A DNA stretch of 64,000 bases from Nonomuraea maritima (GCF_900100395.1 NZ_FNFB01000001.1:372001-436000); one strand, 5' to 3'. Counted from the stretch's first letter, positions 1-9,589 are shown. Translations and numbers: made by a program. The notes: a model not told the origin generated them from the sequence alone.

Positions 1-942
1 CTGGCCCCGACGACAGCGGAGGCTCAGGAGGTCGCGAGGTTCTGGCTCGAGGACGGGGGCGCTCGCCTCAGGAACGCCACGCCGTACGCCGTGCGGGCCG
101 CGGGCTTCGGGGAGCGGCTGGCCACGGACGTCGTTCCTGATGGGCCGCCGACTTCCCTTCCGCCGCTGGAAGGGCCCGTTCTGCACGAAGGGGCGGCGCC
201 CGCGGCCTCCGGCAGGGTGTTCTTCATCGGTAGCGACAACGAGCCGCACTGGTGCAGCGGCACGGTCGTGAACTCCCAGTATCGGAACCTCGTCGCGACC
301 GCGGGGCACTGCCTGCTGGACATCGAGGCGCCGATGGGCTCGCTCGGCAAGTGGGTCTTCGTTCCGGGCTACTCCCACGGCGAGCTGCCCTTCGGCCTGT
401 ACGTGGGGAAGCGGGCCGCCGTTCACTCCGACTTCGAGGGCGCCCGGGACTACGACCACGACTACGCCTTCGCCAACGTGTACTACGGGGTCGTCCTGTC
501 GCCTTCCGGCGTGCTGAGCAGTGTCGGCAGGCTGGCCGACAACGTCGGGGCTCAGGGGATCGTGATCAACCAGCCGCTCGCCCCCACGGTGGACGTCTTC
601 GGCTATCCGGCCGGCCCCCATCCCGACGGCAGCCTGCCGTACACGGGCGAGACGCCAGAACGTTCGACGGGATCGACGTTCGCGATGAGCACCACGGTTC
701 CCCGGGCCGACCGTCCCATCGGTGTGGCCTCGCCCTTCACCGCGCAAGGCTCGCTCGGGTCCTCGTGGCTGACCGGGTACGCGAGCGGCAGCCGCACCGG
801 ACAGCTCAACGGCATCACCATCGGCGTCGCCGACACTGATGGCGACAACCGGTACGACACCGGCATCTCGCCGTACTTCGACAGCGACCTGTTCATCGTC
901 TATCGGAACGCCGCGAGCTTCTGGACCGGCAGGATCAGCTAG
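1..942 (+). CDS. Secreted trypsin-like serine protease homologue, 5' end outside window
   Basis: The reading frame is open from base 1, so the signal peptide and N-terminus lie outside the window. The visible part looks like the actinobacterial V8/trypsin-like secreted peptidase family: a CSGTVVNS strand leads to the catalytic-His segment ATAGHCLLD, an acidic YDHDYAFANV segment supplies the probable catalytic Asp, and the C-terminus (DTDGDNRYDTGISPYFDSD) is typical of the family. The expected nucleophile motif GxSGGPW/GxSGSSW reads GSLGSSW, so by alignment the serine is a leucine (codon CTC at 754-756), with a serine one residue earlier. It may be a non-catalytic pseudo-protease, or the neighbouring Ser may serve. 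Family assignment is firm; activity is doubtful. Confidence 0.8.
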   Translation: MAPTTAEAQEVARFWLEDGGARLRNATPYAVRAAGFGERLATDVVPDGPPTSLPPLEGPVLHEGAAPAASGRVFFIGSDNEPHWCSGTVVNSQYRNLVATAGHCLLDIEAPMGSLGKWVFVPGYSHGELPFGLYVGKRAAVHSDFEGARDYDHDYAFANVYYGVVLSPSGVLSSVGRLADNVGAQGIVINQPLAPTVDVFGYPAGPHPDGSLPYTGETPERSTGSTFAMSTTVPRADRPIGVASPFTAQGSLGSSWLTGYASGSRTGQLNGITIGVADTDGDNRYDTGISPYFDSDLFIVYRNAASFWTGRIS

Positions 943-950
943 GCCACGTC

Positions 951-982
951 GAGGGGGCGGGCGCGCGAAGCACCCGCCCTCC
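951..982 (+). terminator. Imperfect GC hairpin after protease gene
   Basis: Arms at 951-961 and 973-982 pair with one mismatch around an 11-nt loop, nine bases past the stop codon. There is no T-tract, as is usual for actinobacterial terminators. The rest of 983-1147 shows nothing I recognise except the -10-like TAGCCT at 1136-1141. Confidence 0.45.
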
Positions 983-1147
983 GCCAAGCTACCTTGTCGC
1001 CGGACATACATTTGCCCGCCATCGTCCACGGCCTTTCGTATCGATTCCCTTCCTTCCTTCGGAAGTCAGCCACGCTCCGCAAAAGGCCACCGCGTCTTTT
1101 TACGCGCCCGAATATGCATGTGAGGCGATTGTGGCTAGCCTTCGGTC

Positions 1148-1471
1148 GTGAGCTACAGCGGCTTGGCGCGGCGGGTGCGTGATTCTGGTTTGCCTTTTCG
1201 GTGGCGAGTGTCGGCGCTGCGTTCGTACGTGCAGCTGTATCAGCCGCTGGGGTTCGAGGCGACGTTGAGTTTTCTCGAGTACCGGGCCGGATCATTCAAA
1301 AGAGACGAGGCAGCGCTGCTTTCTGCCCTCGAGGTCGTCGAGGCCAGTCGCGCTGCGCGGCATGCCGAAGTTCAGGCGTATGCGAAAAGACGGCGGGAAG
1401 CCAAGGCGCGGGGACAACGGACGCCTCGTCCAGGCGAGGTGAATCCGCACGCCCAGGCTGAGTGGTATTGA
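1148..1471 (+). CDS. Small hypothetical protein (107 aa)
   Basis: This GTG-start frame encodes a small basic protein with an Arg/Lys/Ala-rich helical C-terminal half (EASRAARHAEVQAYAKRRREAKARG). A -10-like TAGCCT ends 6 nt before the GTG, the spacing of a leaderless transcript, and there is no Shine-Dalgarno sequence. I do not recognise a family and see no signal peptide or membrane segment. It lies between the protease gene and a decayed reductase fragment. The coding call rests on the leaderless promoter and actinobacterial-looking composition, so it is moderate. Confidence 0.5.
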   Translation: MSYSGLARRVRDSGLPFRWRVSALRSYVQLYQPLGFEATLSFLEYRAGSFKRDEAALLSALEVVEASRAARHAEVQAYAKRRREAKARGQRTPRPGEVNPHAQAEWY

Positions 1472-1569
1472 GGACGGCGCGCTTCGGGAAGCCGCGTTAC
1501 ATGCGTCGGAGTTCTGGCTGGCGCTTCGGCATCTTGAGATGGCGGCGGGTCTGAGGCAGAGGGCCTCAG

Positions 1570-1722
1570 GGGGCGAGCGCGGACCGTGGCGACCCGGAGC
1601 TCGGCGAGCACGAGTCGCAGCGTCTCGGCGGCCCGGACGCCCGCGGCCCATCCGCCGTAGCTGACGATGCCGGCGGCCTTGTCGTTCCACTCCCGGTAGA
1701 CGTGGTCGAGCGCGTGGACTCC
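1570..1722 (-). pseudogene. NADPH-dependent FMN reductase fragment
   Basis: The minus strand encodes a stretch (YREWNDKAAGIVSYGGWAAG, then RAAETLRLVLAELRVATVRA) characteristic of the flavodoxin-like NAD(P)H-dependent FMN reductase family, where YREWxxKPxGFVSYGG...GARAVEHLRLVLxELQ is conserved. The homologous part covers only about 50 residues. Upstream residues lack the expected PEYNxxxPxxLKNALD segment and the downstream frame becomes random Pro/Arg-rich sequence, so this is a decayed remnant. Its presence upstream of the polyketide locus suggests past rearrangement here. Confidence 0.6.
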
Positions 1723-1735
1723 GAGAGGATCTATT

Positions 1736-1924
1736 TCACATATCACCATTCTCTAGGGCAAATACATAGAGTGTCTAGGCATGCACCAAGAGTTGTGATG
1801 ACATGGTGGCCGACCCGCCTAGTCCCCCTCGCCAGGCGTGCTGGGCGGAGCTTGGCCGAGACGAGCAAGCCGGCCGACGTGCAAGTGCCCAGTTCGCGGT
1901 GGACCTGAGCAGAAAGGCGGCGGC
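1736..1924 (+). promoter_or_regulatory. AT-richer leader upstream of the PKS gene
   Basis: This stretch is visibly richer in A/T than its surroundings, especially 1735-1800, and is the probable promoter region of the PKS-ole operon. It contains a short inverted repeat CTCTA/TAGAG separated by 11 nt near 1753 and a repeated TCTAGG word, but no clear -35/-10 pair that I would commit to. AGAAAGG at about 1911-1917 is the likely ribosome binding site for GTG 1925. Confidence 0.35.
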
Positions 1925-4900
1925 GTGAGCGTGCAAGAAGACTTCGCGGAGGACGTCTCAGAAGACAAGGCCGGGGAATGGCCGGAACACGCGGCGGCGG
2001 TGGTGGGCGTCGGATGCCGCCTGCCCGGCGGCATCGTGAACCTCGATCAACTGTGGCAGGCGCTGCTGCGGGGCGCCGACCTGGTCGGTCAGGTCCCCGC
2101 GAGCAGGTTCGACGCCGACCGGTTCGTCGACGAGACCCTGCCGAGGGTCAACCGCAGCTACACGCGGGCCGGCGGGTTCCTCGACGCCGACATCACCACT
2201 TTCGATGCCGCCTACTTCGGCATCTCCCCCAAAGAGGCGGCCTCCATGGACCCGCAGCAGCGGCTGCTCCTGGAGATGGCGGTCGAGGCCCTCGACGACG
2301 CCGGCATCGACCCGGCGCTGCTGGCCGGTACGGCCACCGGGGTGTTCGTCGGCATCTCCGACCCCGCCTACGGCACGATGCAGGCGATGGAGCCGGGAGG
2401 GCTGGGCCCGTACTCGATGTCGGGCGCGGCGCTGTCCATCGCGGCCAACCGGCTGTCGCACGTCTTCGACCTGCGCGGGCCGAGCATGAGCATCGACACC
2501 GCCTGCTCCTCGTCGCTGACGGCCGTCGAGCGGGCCTGGCGGTCGCTGGCCGAGGGGTCGAGCCGGGTGGCGCTCGCCTGCGGCGTCAACCTGCTGCTCA
2601 GCCCCGGCCCCTATGTCGGGTTCAGCCAGGCCTCGATGCTCTCCCCCACCGGCCGCTGCCGCGCCTTCTCCCGCGACGCCGACGGGTTCGTCCGCGCCGA
2701 GGGCGGCGGGGTCGTGGTGCTGAAGCGGCTGTCCGACGCGATCGCCGACGGCGACCGCATCCACGGCGTCATCGTCGGCGCCGCCGCCAACAACGACGGC
2801 CACACCATGGGCCTGGCGTTGCCGAACCCCGACGCGCAGGAAGCGCTCTTACGGCAGGTGTACGCCACGGCGGGCATCAGCCCCGACGAGGTGGCCTACG
2901 TGGAGGCGCACGGCACCGGCACCCAGGCCGGCGACCCTGCCGAATGCGAGGCGCTGGGCCGCGCCCTGGGCACCCGCCGTACGCGCGGAGCCCTGCCGAT
3001 CGGATCGGTGAAGTCCAACCTCGGGCACCTGGAGCCCGCCTCCGGCATGCCGGGGCTGTTCAAGGCACTGCTCGTGCTGCGGCACGGGATGATTCCGCCC
3101 TCCTTGCACGCCGACACCCTCAACCCGCGGATCGACTTCGACGCCCTCGGCCTGAACGTCGCCGTCGAGCCGCGTCCGCTGGGCGAGACGGGCCGGCGCG
3201 TGGTGGTCGGCGTCAACTCGTTCGGGTTCGGCGGCGCCAACGCGCACGTGGCGCTGGCCCCGCCGCCCGCTCCGCAGGCGTCCGGAGCCGATCCGAAGGT
3301 CCTGCCCGCCGAGGCGCTGCCGGTCGTGGTGTCCGCGCACAGCCGAGGCGCCCTCGACGAGGCCGTCCGGCGAACCGCCGCCCACCTGGCCTCGCTCGAC
3401 GAACGCGACTTCTACGACGTGGCCTACACCGCTACCCGGAGGCGCGGCGCCCACCGGCACCGTGCCGTGGTGCTGGCCGGTTCTGCGGGAGCCGCGGCTC
3501 GGGCGCTGGAGAGCCTCGCGTCGCCCGCACAGGGCGCCGACGGCGAACCGGTGGCCGTGGGTGAGGCGGTGGAGCACGGACGGGTGGCGTTCGTGTTCTC
3601 GGGCAACGGCTCGCAGTGGGCCGGGATGGGCGCCGATCTGCTGTCCGACGAGACGTTCCGCGCGGCCGTCGAAGCGGTCGACGCCGAGCTGTCCGACCGG
3701 CTCGGCTGGTCGGTGCTGAAGGAACTCGCCCTGCCCGACCCCGCCCGGATGTCGTCGACCGACGTGGCCCAGCCGTTGCTGTTCACCGTCCAGGTCGGGC
3801 TGGTGGAGATGCTGAAGGCGGCGGGCGTACGGCCGGGGGCGGTGCTCGGGCACAGCGTGGGCGAGGTCGCCGCGGCCTACGCCGCCGGCGCCCTGTCACT
3901 GGCCCAGGCGGCGCAGGTGATCGCCGAGCGCGGCGCGGCGCAGTCGGTCACCCGGGGCATGGGCCGGATGGCCGCGGCCGGGCTCTCCGAGACCGCGGCC
4001 CGGCAGATGCTGGCCGGCTACCCTCGGCTCGAGCTCGCCGCGGTCAACTCCGACCGCGACGTCACGATCGCGGGGCCCGTCGAGTCGCTGCGGTCGCTGG
4101 GTGCCCACCTCGCCGCGCGCGAGATCTTCTTCCGTGAGCTCGACCTCGACTACGCCTTCCACAGCAGCGCCATGGACCCGGTGCGCCGGCCGCTGGCCGA
4201 GGGGCTCGCCGACCTGCGGCCTTCGTCCACCCGCATCCCGCTGGTCTCCACGGTCACCGGCGAGGTGATCCGGGGTGACGACCTCGACGCGGCGTACTGG
4301 TGGCGCAACGTCCGCGAGCCGGTGCGGTTCGCGGCGGGAGTCGAGCGGCTGCTCGGCGACGGCTTCGACGTGCTGGTGGAGGTCGGCCCGCACCCGGTGC
4401 TGCGCTCCTACCTGCGCCGTGTGTGCGGCACCGAGCGGGCGCGCGCTGCCGTCGTGGCGACGTTGCGCAGGGACGAGCCGGGCCAGGCACGCGTGCGCGG
4501 CGCGGTGGCCGAACTCCTCGCCACCGGCGCGACGTTCGACCTGGACCGCTACTTCCCCCGTCCAGGAGCAGTGCGGTCGCTGCCCCCTTACCCCTGGCAG
4601 CGCGAACGGCACTGGATCGGGGGTCCGCACACCTGGGAGCTGACGAGCGTCGACTCGGCGATCCAGCATCCGCTGCTGGGCCAGCGGATGCCGGTGCTCG
4701 ACCCCACCTGGCACGGCGAGATCGACCGGGTCAGGGTGCCCTGGGTGGCCGACCACCGGGCCGGCGGCGCCGCCGTCATGCCCGCCACCGGATACGTGGA
4801 GATGGCCATCGCCGCCGCCCGCCTGGCCGTGCCCGACGCCGCCGAGGCGGTGGAGGTCGACCGGGTCGAGATCAGCCGGGCGATGGTGGTGCCGTCGCCC

Positions 4901-7900
4901 CCCGACGGCGACCCCGTCTACGCGCAGACGTCGCTCAGCGCCGAGACCGGGGTCGTCACCGTGGCCAGCGCCGCCCGGTCGGCCGAGCAACCGCGCGAGC
5001 ACTTCAGGGCACGCGTACGGCCGCTGCTGCGCGAGGCCCCGCCGCCACTCGACGTGGCCGCGCTGCGCGCCCGCATCAGCACGCCCGTCGACGTGCCCGA
5101 CTACTACGCGCGGGCCGCGGAAGGACAGATGGTGTGGGGGCCGGAATTCCGGGTCCTGACCGAGTTGTGGAGCGGCGAGCGCGAGGTGCTGGGCGCCTAC
5201 GCCTGCCCGGAGCAGGGTGAGGGGCGCTACCAGCTGCACCCGGTGGTGCTCGACAGCGCGCTGCAGGCAGGCGTGCTCTGGCTGGTGGACGCGCTGCGCG
5301 CCGGCCGCGGCTACATGCCCGCCGCGATCGGATCCGTCCGGCTGTGGGGGACGCCGTCCCCGCAGGGGATCGTGCACGTGCGGGAACGCTCCAGCAGCGT
5401 CGAGGAGGTCTGCTGGGACATCGTGGTCGCCCACCCCGACGGGCGCGTCGCGGCCGAGGTGACGGGCTGCCGGTTGCGCCGGATGCCGGCCGTGCACCTC
5501 ACCCCGGTCGCCCGGTACGAGACGGTGCTCCAGGCCGCGCCCCTGAACGGAGCGCCGGCCGAGCCGTGGCCGGCCGCCGGCCCCGCGCAGCTGCTCTCCG
5601 TCGCGGGCGAGCAGATCGACCGGGTGCGGTCCGCCTGGCACGAGCTCGACTACCCGCGCTACGCGGCGCGGCTCGAGGAGGTCTTCGCCCACTCGCTGGC
5701 CCGCGCGCTCGGCGAGCTGACCGGCCGGCCGGAGCGTCCCGTCGACGTCGAGGACGTGATCGAGGCGTGCCCCGCCCAGCACCACCGCAGGATGCTGCGC
5801 GCCGCGCTGCCCCTGCTGGACCGGCACGGGCTCCTGGAGCGGAACGGACAGACGGACTCACACGGGCAGACGGACCCGCACCGACTGGTCGGCCCTTCGA
5901 GTGCGGGGGGCCTGCGGCCCGACCCTGTGGAGCTGCAGCGGGAGCTGCTCGCTGAGGGGGCCGCGTTCGCCGCGCAGAGCGCGCTGTCCGTGCGGGCCGC
6001 GCGGTGCCTCGCCGACCTGCTGGCGGGACGGCGTACCGCCGACGAGGTCCTGGGGCGGGGCGGCGGGCAGGAGCTGATGGAGCAGTTCCACGACATCGGC
6101 CCGGTCAACCTGTTCACCAACCGGATCGCCAGGGCACTCGTCGAGCAGATCGTCCGGCACTGGCCGGCCGACCGGCCGCTGCGCGTCCTGGAGGTCGGTG
6201 CGGGCACGGGCGGCACCACGGCCATGCTGCTGCCCGTCCTGCCCGCCGACCGTACCCGCTACCTGGTCACCGACCGCGACGAGACGGCGCTGACCCGGCT
6301 GCGGCAGCGCTTCTCCGCCTGCGACTTCGCCGACTTCGACCTCCTCGATCTCGACGCCGACCTCGTCGAGCAGGGGCAGCTCGCCGGTGGGTACGACCTC
6401 GTGGTCGCGGCGGGCGCCCTGCACCTGACCCGCGACCTGACCGCGACGCTGCGGCGCCTGTCCGGCCTGCTCGCGCCGGGTGGCCGGCTGCTCGTCACCG
6501 AACCGCACCGGGTCGGCACCCTGCTCCCGTTCCTCGGCCTGACGGAGCAGTTCTGGGGGTTCACCGACCACGGCCTGCGCGCGGACGCGCCGCTGCTCGC
6601 CCGGGAAAGGTGGCCTCAGGTGCTGGCCGAGGCCGGGTTCACCGAGGTCGCCCAGACCGGCGACGACGACGAGCGGGCATCGGGCGACTTCTCGGTCCTG
6701 CTCGCCGGCACCGGCGACAGCGCCGCCGCCGACGACAGGGCCGTCGCTGGAGACAGGGCCGTCGCTGGAGACAGGGCCGTCGTCGACAGCAGTGCCGGCG
6801 GTGGGCGGGCGGAGCCCGAGCCGGAGGTGGTGGGGGCGTGGATCCTCGCGGGTGAGGACGGCACCGGCGAGCTGAGCACCGAACTGCGGGCCCTGTTGCG
6901 GGCCGGCGGCGGTGACGTGGTGTGCTCGCCGCTCAGCGACGACCTCGACCACTGGACCTGCCACCTCACGCCGGCCGCCCGTACGGTCAACGTCGCCGTC
7001 CTCCTGGGCGGGGCGTCCGGCACGGACCCCGAGGCGACCGTCGAGCGGATCACCCGCCGGGCCGCCGCGCTGCGGGCCGTCACGCTGGCCTGCGAGCAGC
7101 TGCCGCAGGACGTCGAGGTCAACGTGTGGCTGGTGGCCCGTCCGTGCGGCGCGCTGCCCGAACCCCACCTCGACGACCTCCCCCTCCACCCCGAGGACGC
7201 GGCGACCTGGGGAACGACGCGCTCGCTCGGCAACGAGCAGCCGCGCCTGTCGATCCGCCGCATCTGCCTGCACCCCTCAGGCGACGCCGCGCGCGACGCC
7301 GACCGGCTGGCGGCGGAGTTCCGCACGCCGGGGGACGAGGACGAGATCCTGCTCACCCGCCGCGGACGGTTCGTCCCCCGGCTGGTGGAGCCGGACGCGC
7401 CCGTCCGCAGCGTGCCCGTCGGATCGGACGTCGCCTACCGGCTCAAGGTGTGCGATCCCGGCCTGTCGTTCACGCTGGCCTGGGAGCAGATGCCGATGCC
7501 GCAGCCCGGTCACGACGAGGTCGTGGTCGAGGTACGCGCGATCGGGCTCAACTACCGCGACGTGATGCGCGCGGTCAACCTGCTGCCCACCGAGGCCATC
7601 GAGGCCGTCTTCGGCTGGCACGAGCTGGGCCTGGAGTTCGCCGGGATCGTCACCTCGGTGGGCGCCGGGGTGACGGGTCTGATGCCCGGTGACCGGATCA
7701 TGGCCGCCGGGCCAGTCGGGTTCGCCAGTCACGCGACGGTCAAGGCGTGGGCGGCCGTCCCCGTACCCGAGCGGATGGCCTTCACCGAGGCCGCCACCCT
7801 GCCGATGGCGTTCGCCACCGCTCACCATGCGCTGAAGTACTGCGGACGCCTGCAGTCCGGTCACACCGTCCTGGTGCACGGCGGCGCGGGCGGGGTCGGC

Positions 7901-9541
7901 CTCGCGGCCCTGCAGTACGCCCGTGCCCACGGCGCCCACGTGATCGCGACCGCGGGCACCGCCGTCAAGCGCGACCTGCTGCTGGCGATGGGGGCCGACC
8001 ACGTCCTCGACTCCCGCAGCCTGCACTTCGCCGAGCAGGTCAGAGACCTGACCGGCGGCAGGGGTGTCGACATCGTGGTCAACTCGCTGGCCGGTGAGGC
8101 CATCACCCGGGGCGTGGAATGCCTGGCGCACGGCGGCCAGTTCGTCGAGCTCGGCAAGCGGGACATCTACGAGAACAGGTCGCTGCTGCTGCGCCCGTTC
8201 TCGGAGAACATCTCGTTCCACGGCGTGGACGTGGGCAGCCTCATGTGGAAGGCGCCCCATCTGATGGCCGACTCCACGAAGCTCGCGCCCTACTACCAGT
8301 CGGGGCAGTTCCGGGCGCTGCCGCACACGGTGTTCCCGGCCGCGCGCGTCGGCGACGCCTTCGCGATGATGCGCCATTCCCGGCATATCGGAAAGGTCGT
8401 GGTGTCGTTCGACCCGCGTGACGAGCCGGTCACCGTCCAGCCGCTGCGGGCCGAGCCGCGGCTGGAGCCGGACGCGACCTACCTGGTCACCGGCGGGCTC
8501 GGCGGGTTCGGCGCGGCGACGGCTCGCCGCCTGGCCGAGCGGGGCGCCCGCCACCTGGCCCTGGTCGGCCGCCGGGGCGCCGAGTCGCCCGAGGCTCCCG
8601 CCCTGCTGGACGACCTGCGGAGGGCGGGGGTCGAGGTCCGCGCGTACGCGGCCGACGTGACCGACCGCGACGCCGTGCGGCGGATCCTGCGCGACCTCGA
8701 CGAGGGCGGCCACCCGCTGCGCGGCGTCGTGCACGCGGCCATGCACCTCGACGACGGCCCGCTCGCCGACCTCGGCGACGACCGGATCCGCGCCGTGCTC
8801 CACCCCAAGGTGGCGGGGGCGATGGTGCTGGACGAGCTCACCAGGGATCGCCCCCTCGACCTGTTCGTCATGTACTCCTCGCTCACCACCATCGGCAACA
8901 TCGGCCAGACGTCGTACGTGGCGGCGAACCTGTTCCTGGAGGCGCTGGCCCGGCGGCGCAACCGGGAGGGCCGCGCCGGGCTGACGGCCTGCCTGGGCGC
9001 GCTCGCGGAGACCGGCGTGCTGACCCGCGGCCGGCAGGGTGAGGTGCTGGCGAAGGTCGGCATCCCGCCGATGTCCGTGGCGCGGGCGCTGGACGCCGTC
9101 GAGCACATGCTCGGCGAGCGTGCCGAGGTCGCCATGGTGGGCCGCTGCGACTGGGGCCGGCTGCGGCAGGTCCTGCCCAGCCTCGGCCGTCCGTGGCTGT
9201 CCCCCGTCATGCCGCCCGGCGTCGACCAGCAGGGGCCCGGCCTGCTGCCGATGCTCGCGCAGATGAGCTACGAGGAGGCGTACGCGGCCCTCACCGAGGA
9301 GATCGTCAAGCTGCTGTCCGGGGTGCTGCTCGTGCCCGCCGACCAGATCGCCTTCGACCGGCGGCTGGACGAGTACGGGCTCGACTCGCTCATGGCCACC
9401 GAGCTCCTGACGTCCATCCGCGGCCGGTTCGGGGTCGACATCCCGCCGATGGAGCTGATGCGGGGCGGCGGGACCGTCACCGACATCGCCCAGAGCCTGC
9501 TCCTCCGGCTCGGGCTGCGTGACTCCGCGCCTGCCGGGTAA
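1925..9541 (+). CDS. Iterative-type highly reducing type I polyketide synthase (KS-AT-DH-cMT-ER-KR-ACP)
   Basis: A single-module 2538-residue PKS. Domains in order: KS about 20-445 with active Cys194 in DTACSSSL and the histidines of EAHGTGT and NLGH; AT about 550-870 with Ser644 in GHSVGE; DH about 915-1215 with His944 in DHRAGGAAVMP and Asp1110; C-methyltransferase about 1300-1560 with the SAM loop EVGAGTGG at 1423-1430; a structural linker; ER about 1810-2140 with the nucleotide loop GGAGGVG near 1986; KR about 2180-2390 with TGGLGGFG at 2189 and Tyr2331; ACP with phosphopantetheine Ser2488 in GLDSL. This is the order of fungal highly reducing PKSs. There is no thioesterase or reductive release domain. 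The AT carries YAFH, between the malonyl (HAFH) and methylmalonyl (YASH) signatures, so the extender is uncertain; methyl branches could come from the cMT. I chose GTG 1925 over GTG 1838 because AGAAAGG precedes it at good spacing and the KS starts soon after. All catalytic residues examined are intact. Next gene is oleA-like, the probable chain-release partner. Confidence 0.93.
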   Translation: MSVQEDFAEDVSEDKAGEWPEHAAAVVGVGCRLPGGIVNLDQLWQALLRGADLVGQVPASRFDADRFVDETLPRVNRSYTRAGGFLDADITTFDAAYFGISPKEAASMDPQQRLLLEMAVEALDDAGIDPALLAGTATGVFVGISDPAYGTMQAMEPGGLGPYSMSGAALSIAANRLSHVFDLRGPSMSIDTACSSSLTAVERAWRSLAEGSSRVALACGVNLLLSPGPYVGFSQASMLSPTGRCRAFSRDADGFVRAEGGGVVVLKRLSDAIADGDRIHGVIVGAAANNDGHTMGLALPNPDAQEALLRQVYATAGISPDEVAYVEAHGTGTQAGDPAECEALGRALGTRRTRGALPIGSVKSNLGHLEPASGMPGLFKALLVLRHGMIPPSLHADTLNPRIDFDALGLNVAVEPRPLGETGRRVVVGVNSFGFGGANAHVALAPPPAPQASGADPKVLPAEALPVVVSAHSRGALDEAVRRTAAHLASLDERDFYDVAYTATRRRGAHRHRAVVLAGSAGAAARALESLASPAQGADGEPVAVGEAVEHGRVAFVFSGNGSQWAGMGADLLSDETFRAAVEAVDAELSDRLGWSVLKELALPDPARMSSTDVAQPLLFTVQVGLVEMLKAAGVRPGAVLGHSVGEVAAAYAAGALSLAQAAQVIAERGAAQSVTRGMGRMAAAGLSETAARQMLAGYPRLELAAVNSDRDVTIAGPVESLRSLGAHLAAREIFFRELDLDYAFHSSAMDPVRRPLAEGLADLRPSSTRIPLVSTVTGEVIRGDDLDAAYWWRNVREPVRFAAGVERLLGDGFDVLVEVGPHPVLRSYLRRVCGTERARAAVVATLRRDEPGQARVRGAVAELLATGATFDLDRYFPRPGAVRSLPPYPWQRERHWIGGPHTWELTSVDSAIQHPLLGQRMPVLDPTWHGEIDRVRVPWVADHRAGGAAVMPATGYVEMAIAAARLAVPDAAEAVEVDRVEISRAMVVPSPPDGDPVYAQTSLSAETGVVTVASAARSAEQPREHFRARVRPLLREAPPPLDVAALRARISTPVDVPDYYARAAEGQMVWGPEFRVLTELWSGEREVLGAYACPEQGEGRYQLHPVVLDSALQAGVLWLVDALRAGRGYMPAAIGSVRLWGTPSPQGIVHVRERSSSVEEVCWDIVVAHPDGRVAAEVTGCRLRRMPAVHLTPVARYETVLQAAPLNGAPAEPWPAAGPAQLLSVAGEQIDRVRSAWHELDYPRYAARLEEVFAHSLARALGELTGRPERPVDVEDVIEACPAQHHRRMLRAALPLLDRHGLLERNGQTDSHGQTDPHRLVGPSSAGGLRPDPVELQRELLAEGAAFAAQSALSVRAARCLADLLAGRRTADEVLGRGGGQELMEQFHDIGPVNLFTNRIARALVEQIVRHWPADRPLRVLEVGAGTGGTTAMLLPVLPADRTRYLVTDRDETALTRLRQRFSACDFADFDLLDLDADLVEQGQLAGGYDLVVAAGALHLTRDLTATLRRLSGLLAPGGRLLVTEPHRVGTLLPFLGLTEQFWGFTDHGLRADAPLLARERWPQVLAEAGFTEVAQTGDDDERASGDFSVLLAGTGDSAAADDRAVAGDRAVAGDRAVVDSSAGGGRAEPEPEVVGAWILAGEDGTGELSTELRALLRAGGGDVVCSPLSDDLDHWTCHLTPAARTVNVAVLLGGASGTDPEATVERITRRAAALRAVTLACEQLPQDVEVNVWLVARPCGALPEPHLDDLPLHPEDAATWGTTRSLGNEQPRLSIRRICLHPSGDAARDADRLAAEFRTPGDEDEILLTRRGRFVPRLVEPDAPVRSVPVGSDVAYRLKVCDPGLSFTLAWEQMPMPQPGHDEVVVEVRAIGLNYRDVMRAVNLLPTEAIEAVFGWHELGLEFAGIVTSVGAGVTGLMPGDRIMAAGPVGFASHATVKAWAAVPVPERMAFTEAATLPMAFATAHHALKYCGRLQSGHTVLVHGGAGGVGLAALQYARAHGAHVIATAGTAVKRDLLLAMGADHVLDSRSLHFAEQVRDLTGGRGVDIVVNSLAGEAITRGVECLAHGGQFVELGKRDIYENRSLLLRPFSENISFHGVDVGSLMWKAPHLMADSTKLAPYYQSGQFRALPHTVFPAARVGDAFAMMRHSRHIGKVVVSFDPRDEPVTVQPLRAEPRLEPDATYLVTGGLGGFGAATARRLAERGARHLALVGRRGAESPEAPALLDDLRRAGVEVRAYAADVTDRDAVRRILRDLDEGGHPLRGVVHAAMHLDDGPLADLGDDRIRAVLHPKVAGAMVLDELTRDRPLDLFVMYSSLTTIGNIGQTSYVAANLFLEALARRRNREGRAGLTACLGALAETGVLTRGRQGEVLAKVGIPPMSVARALDAVEHMLGERAEVAMVGRCDWGRLRQVLPSLGRPWLSPVMPPGVDQQGPGLLPMLAQMSYEEAYAALTEEIVKLLSGVLLVPADQIAFDRRLDEYGLDSLMATELLTSIRGRFGVDIPPMELMRGGGTVTDIAQSLLLRLGLRDSAPAG
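6734..6782 (+). repeat. 18-bp tandem repeat in the cMT-ER linker of the PKS
   Basis: Two perfect 18-bp copies (6734-6751, 6752-6769) and 13 bases of a third encode a DRAVAG repeat. Being a multiple of three it keeps the frame and lengthens a flexible linker; replication slippage is the likely origin. Confidence 0.9.
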
Positions 9542-9553
9542 CCGGCCAGGTCC

Positions 9554-9589
9554 GACGGGCGGGGCCTGCCCCGGCAGGCCCCGCCCGTC
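9554..9589 (+). terminator. Perfect 17-bp hairpin between PKS and oleA
   Basis: Arms at 9554-9570 and 9573-9589 are perfect reverse complements around a CC loop, 12 bases after the PKS stop. Very stable GC-rich stem without a T-tract. It may be a partial terminator, an attenuator, or an mRNA processing or stabilising element that sets PKS:OleA stoichiometry. Confidence 0.8.

Noticed and set aside
3896..5827. 643-residue minus-strand frame opposite the PKS
   Set aside because: Arg/Pro/Gly-rich shadow of the GC-rich PKS coding strand, with no conserved motif. The same holds for 7277-9907 on the minus strand.
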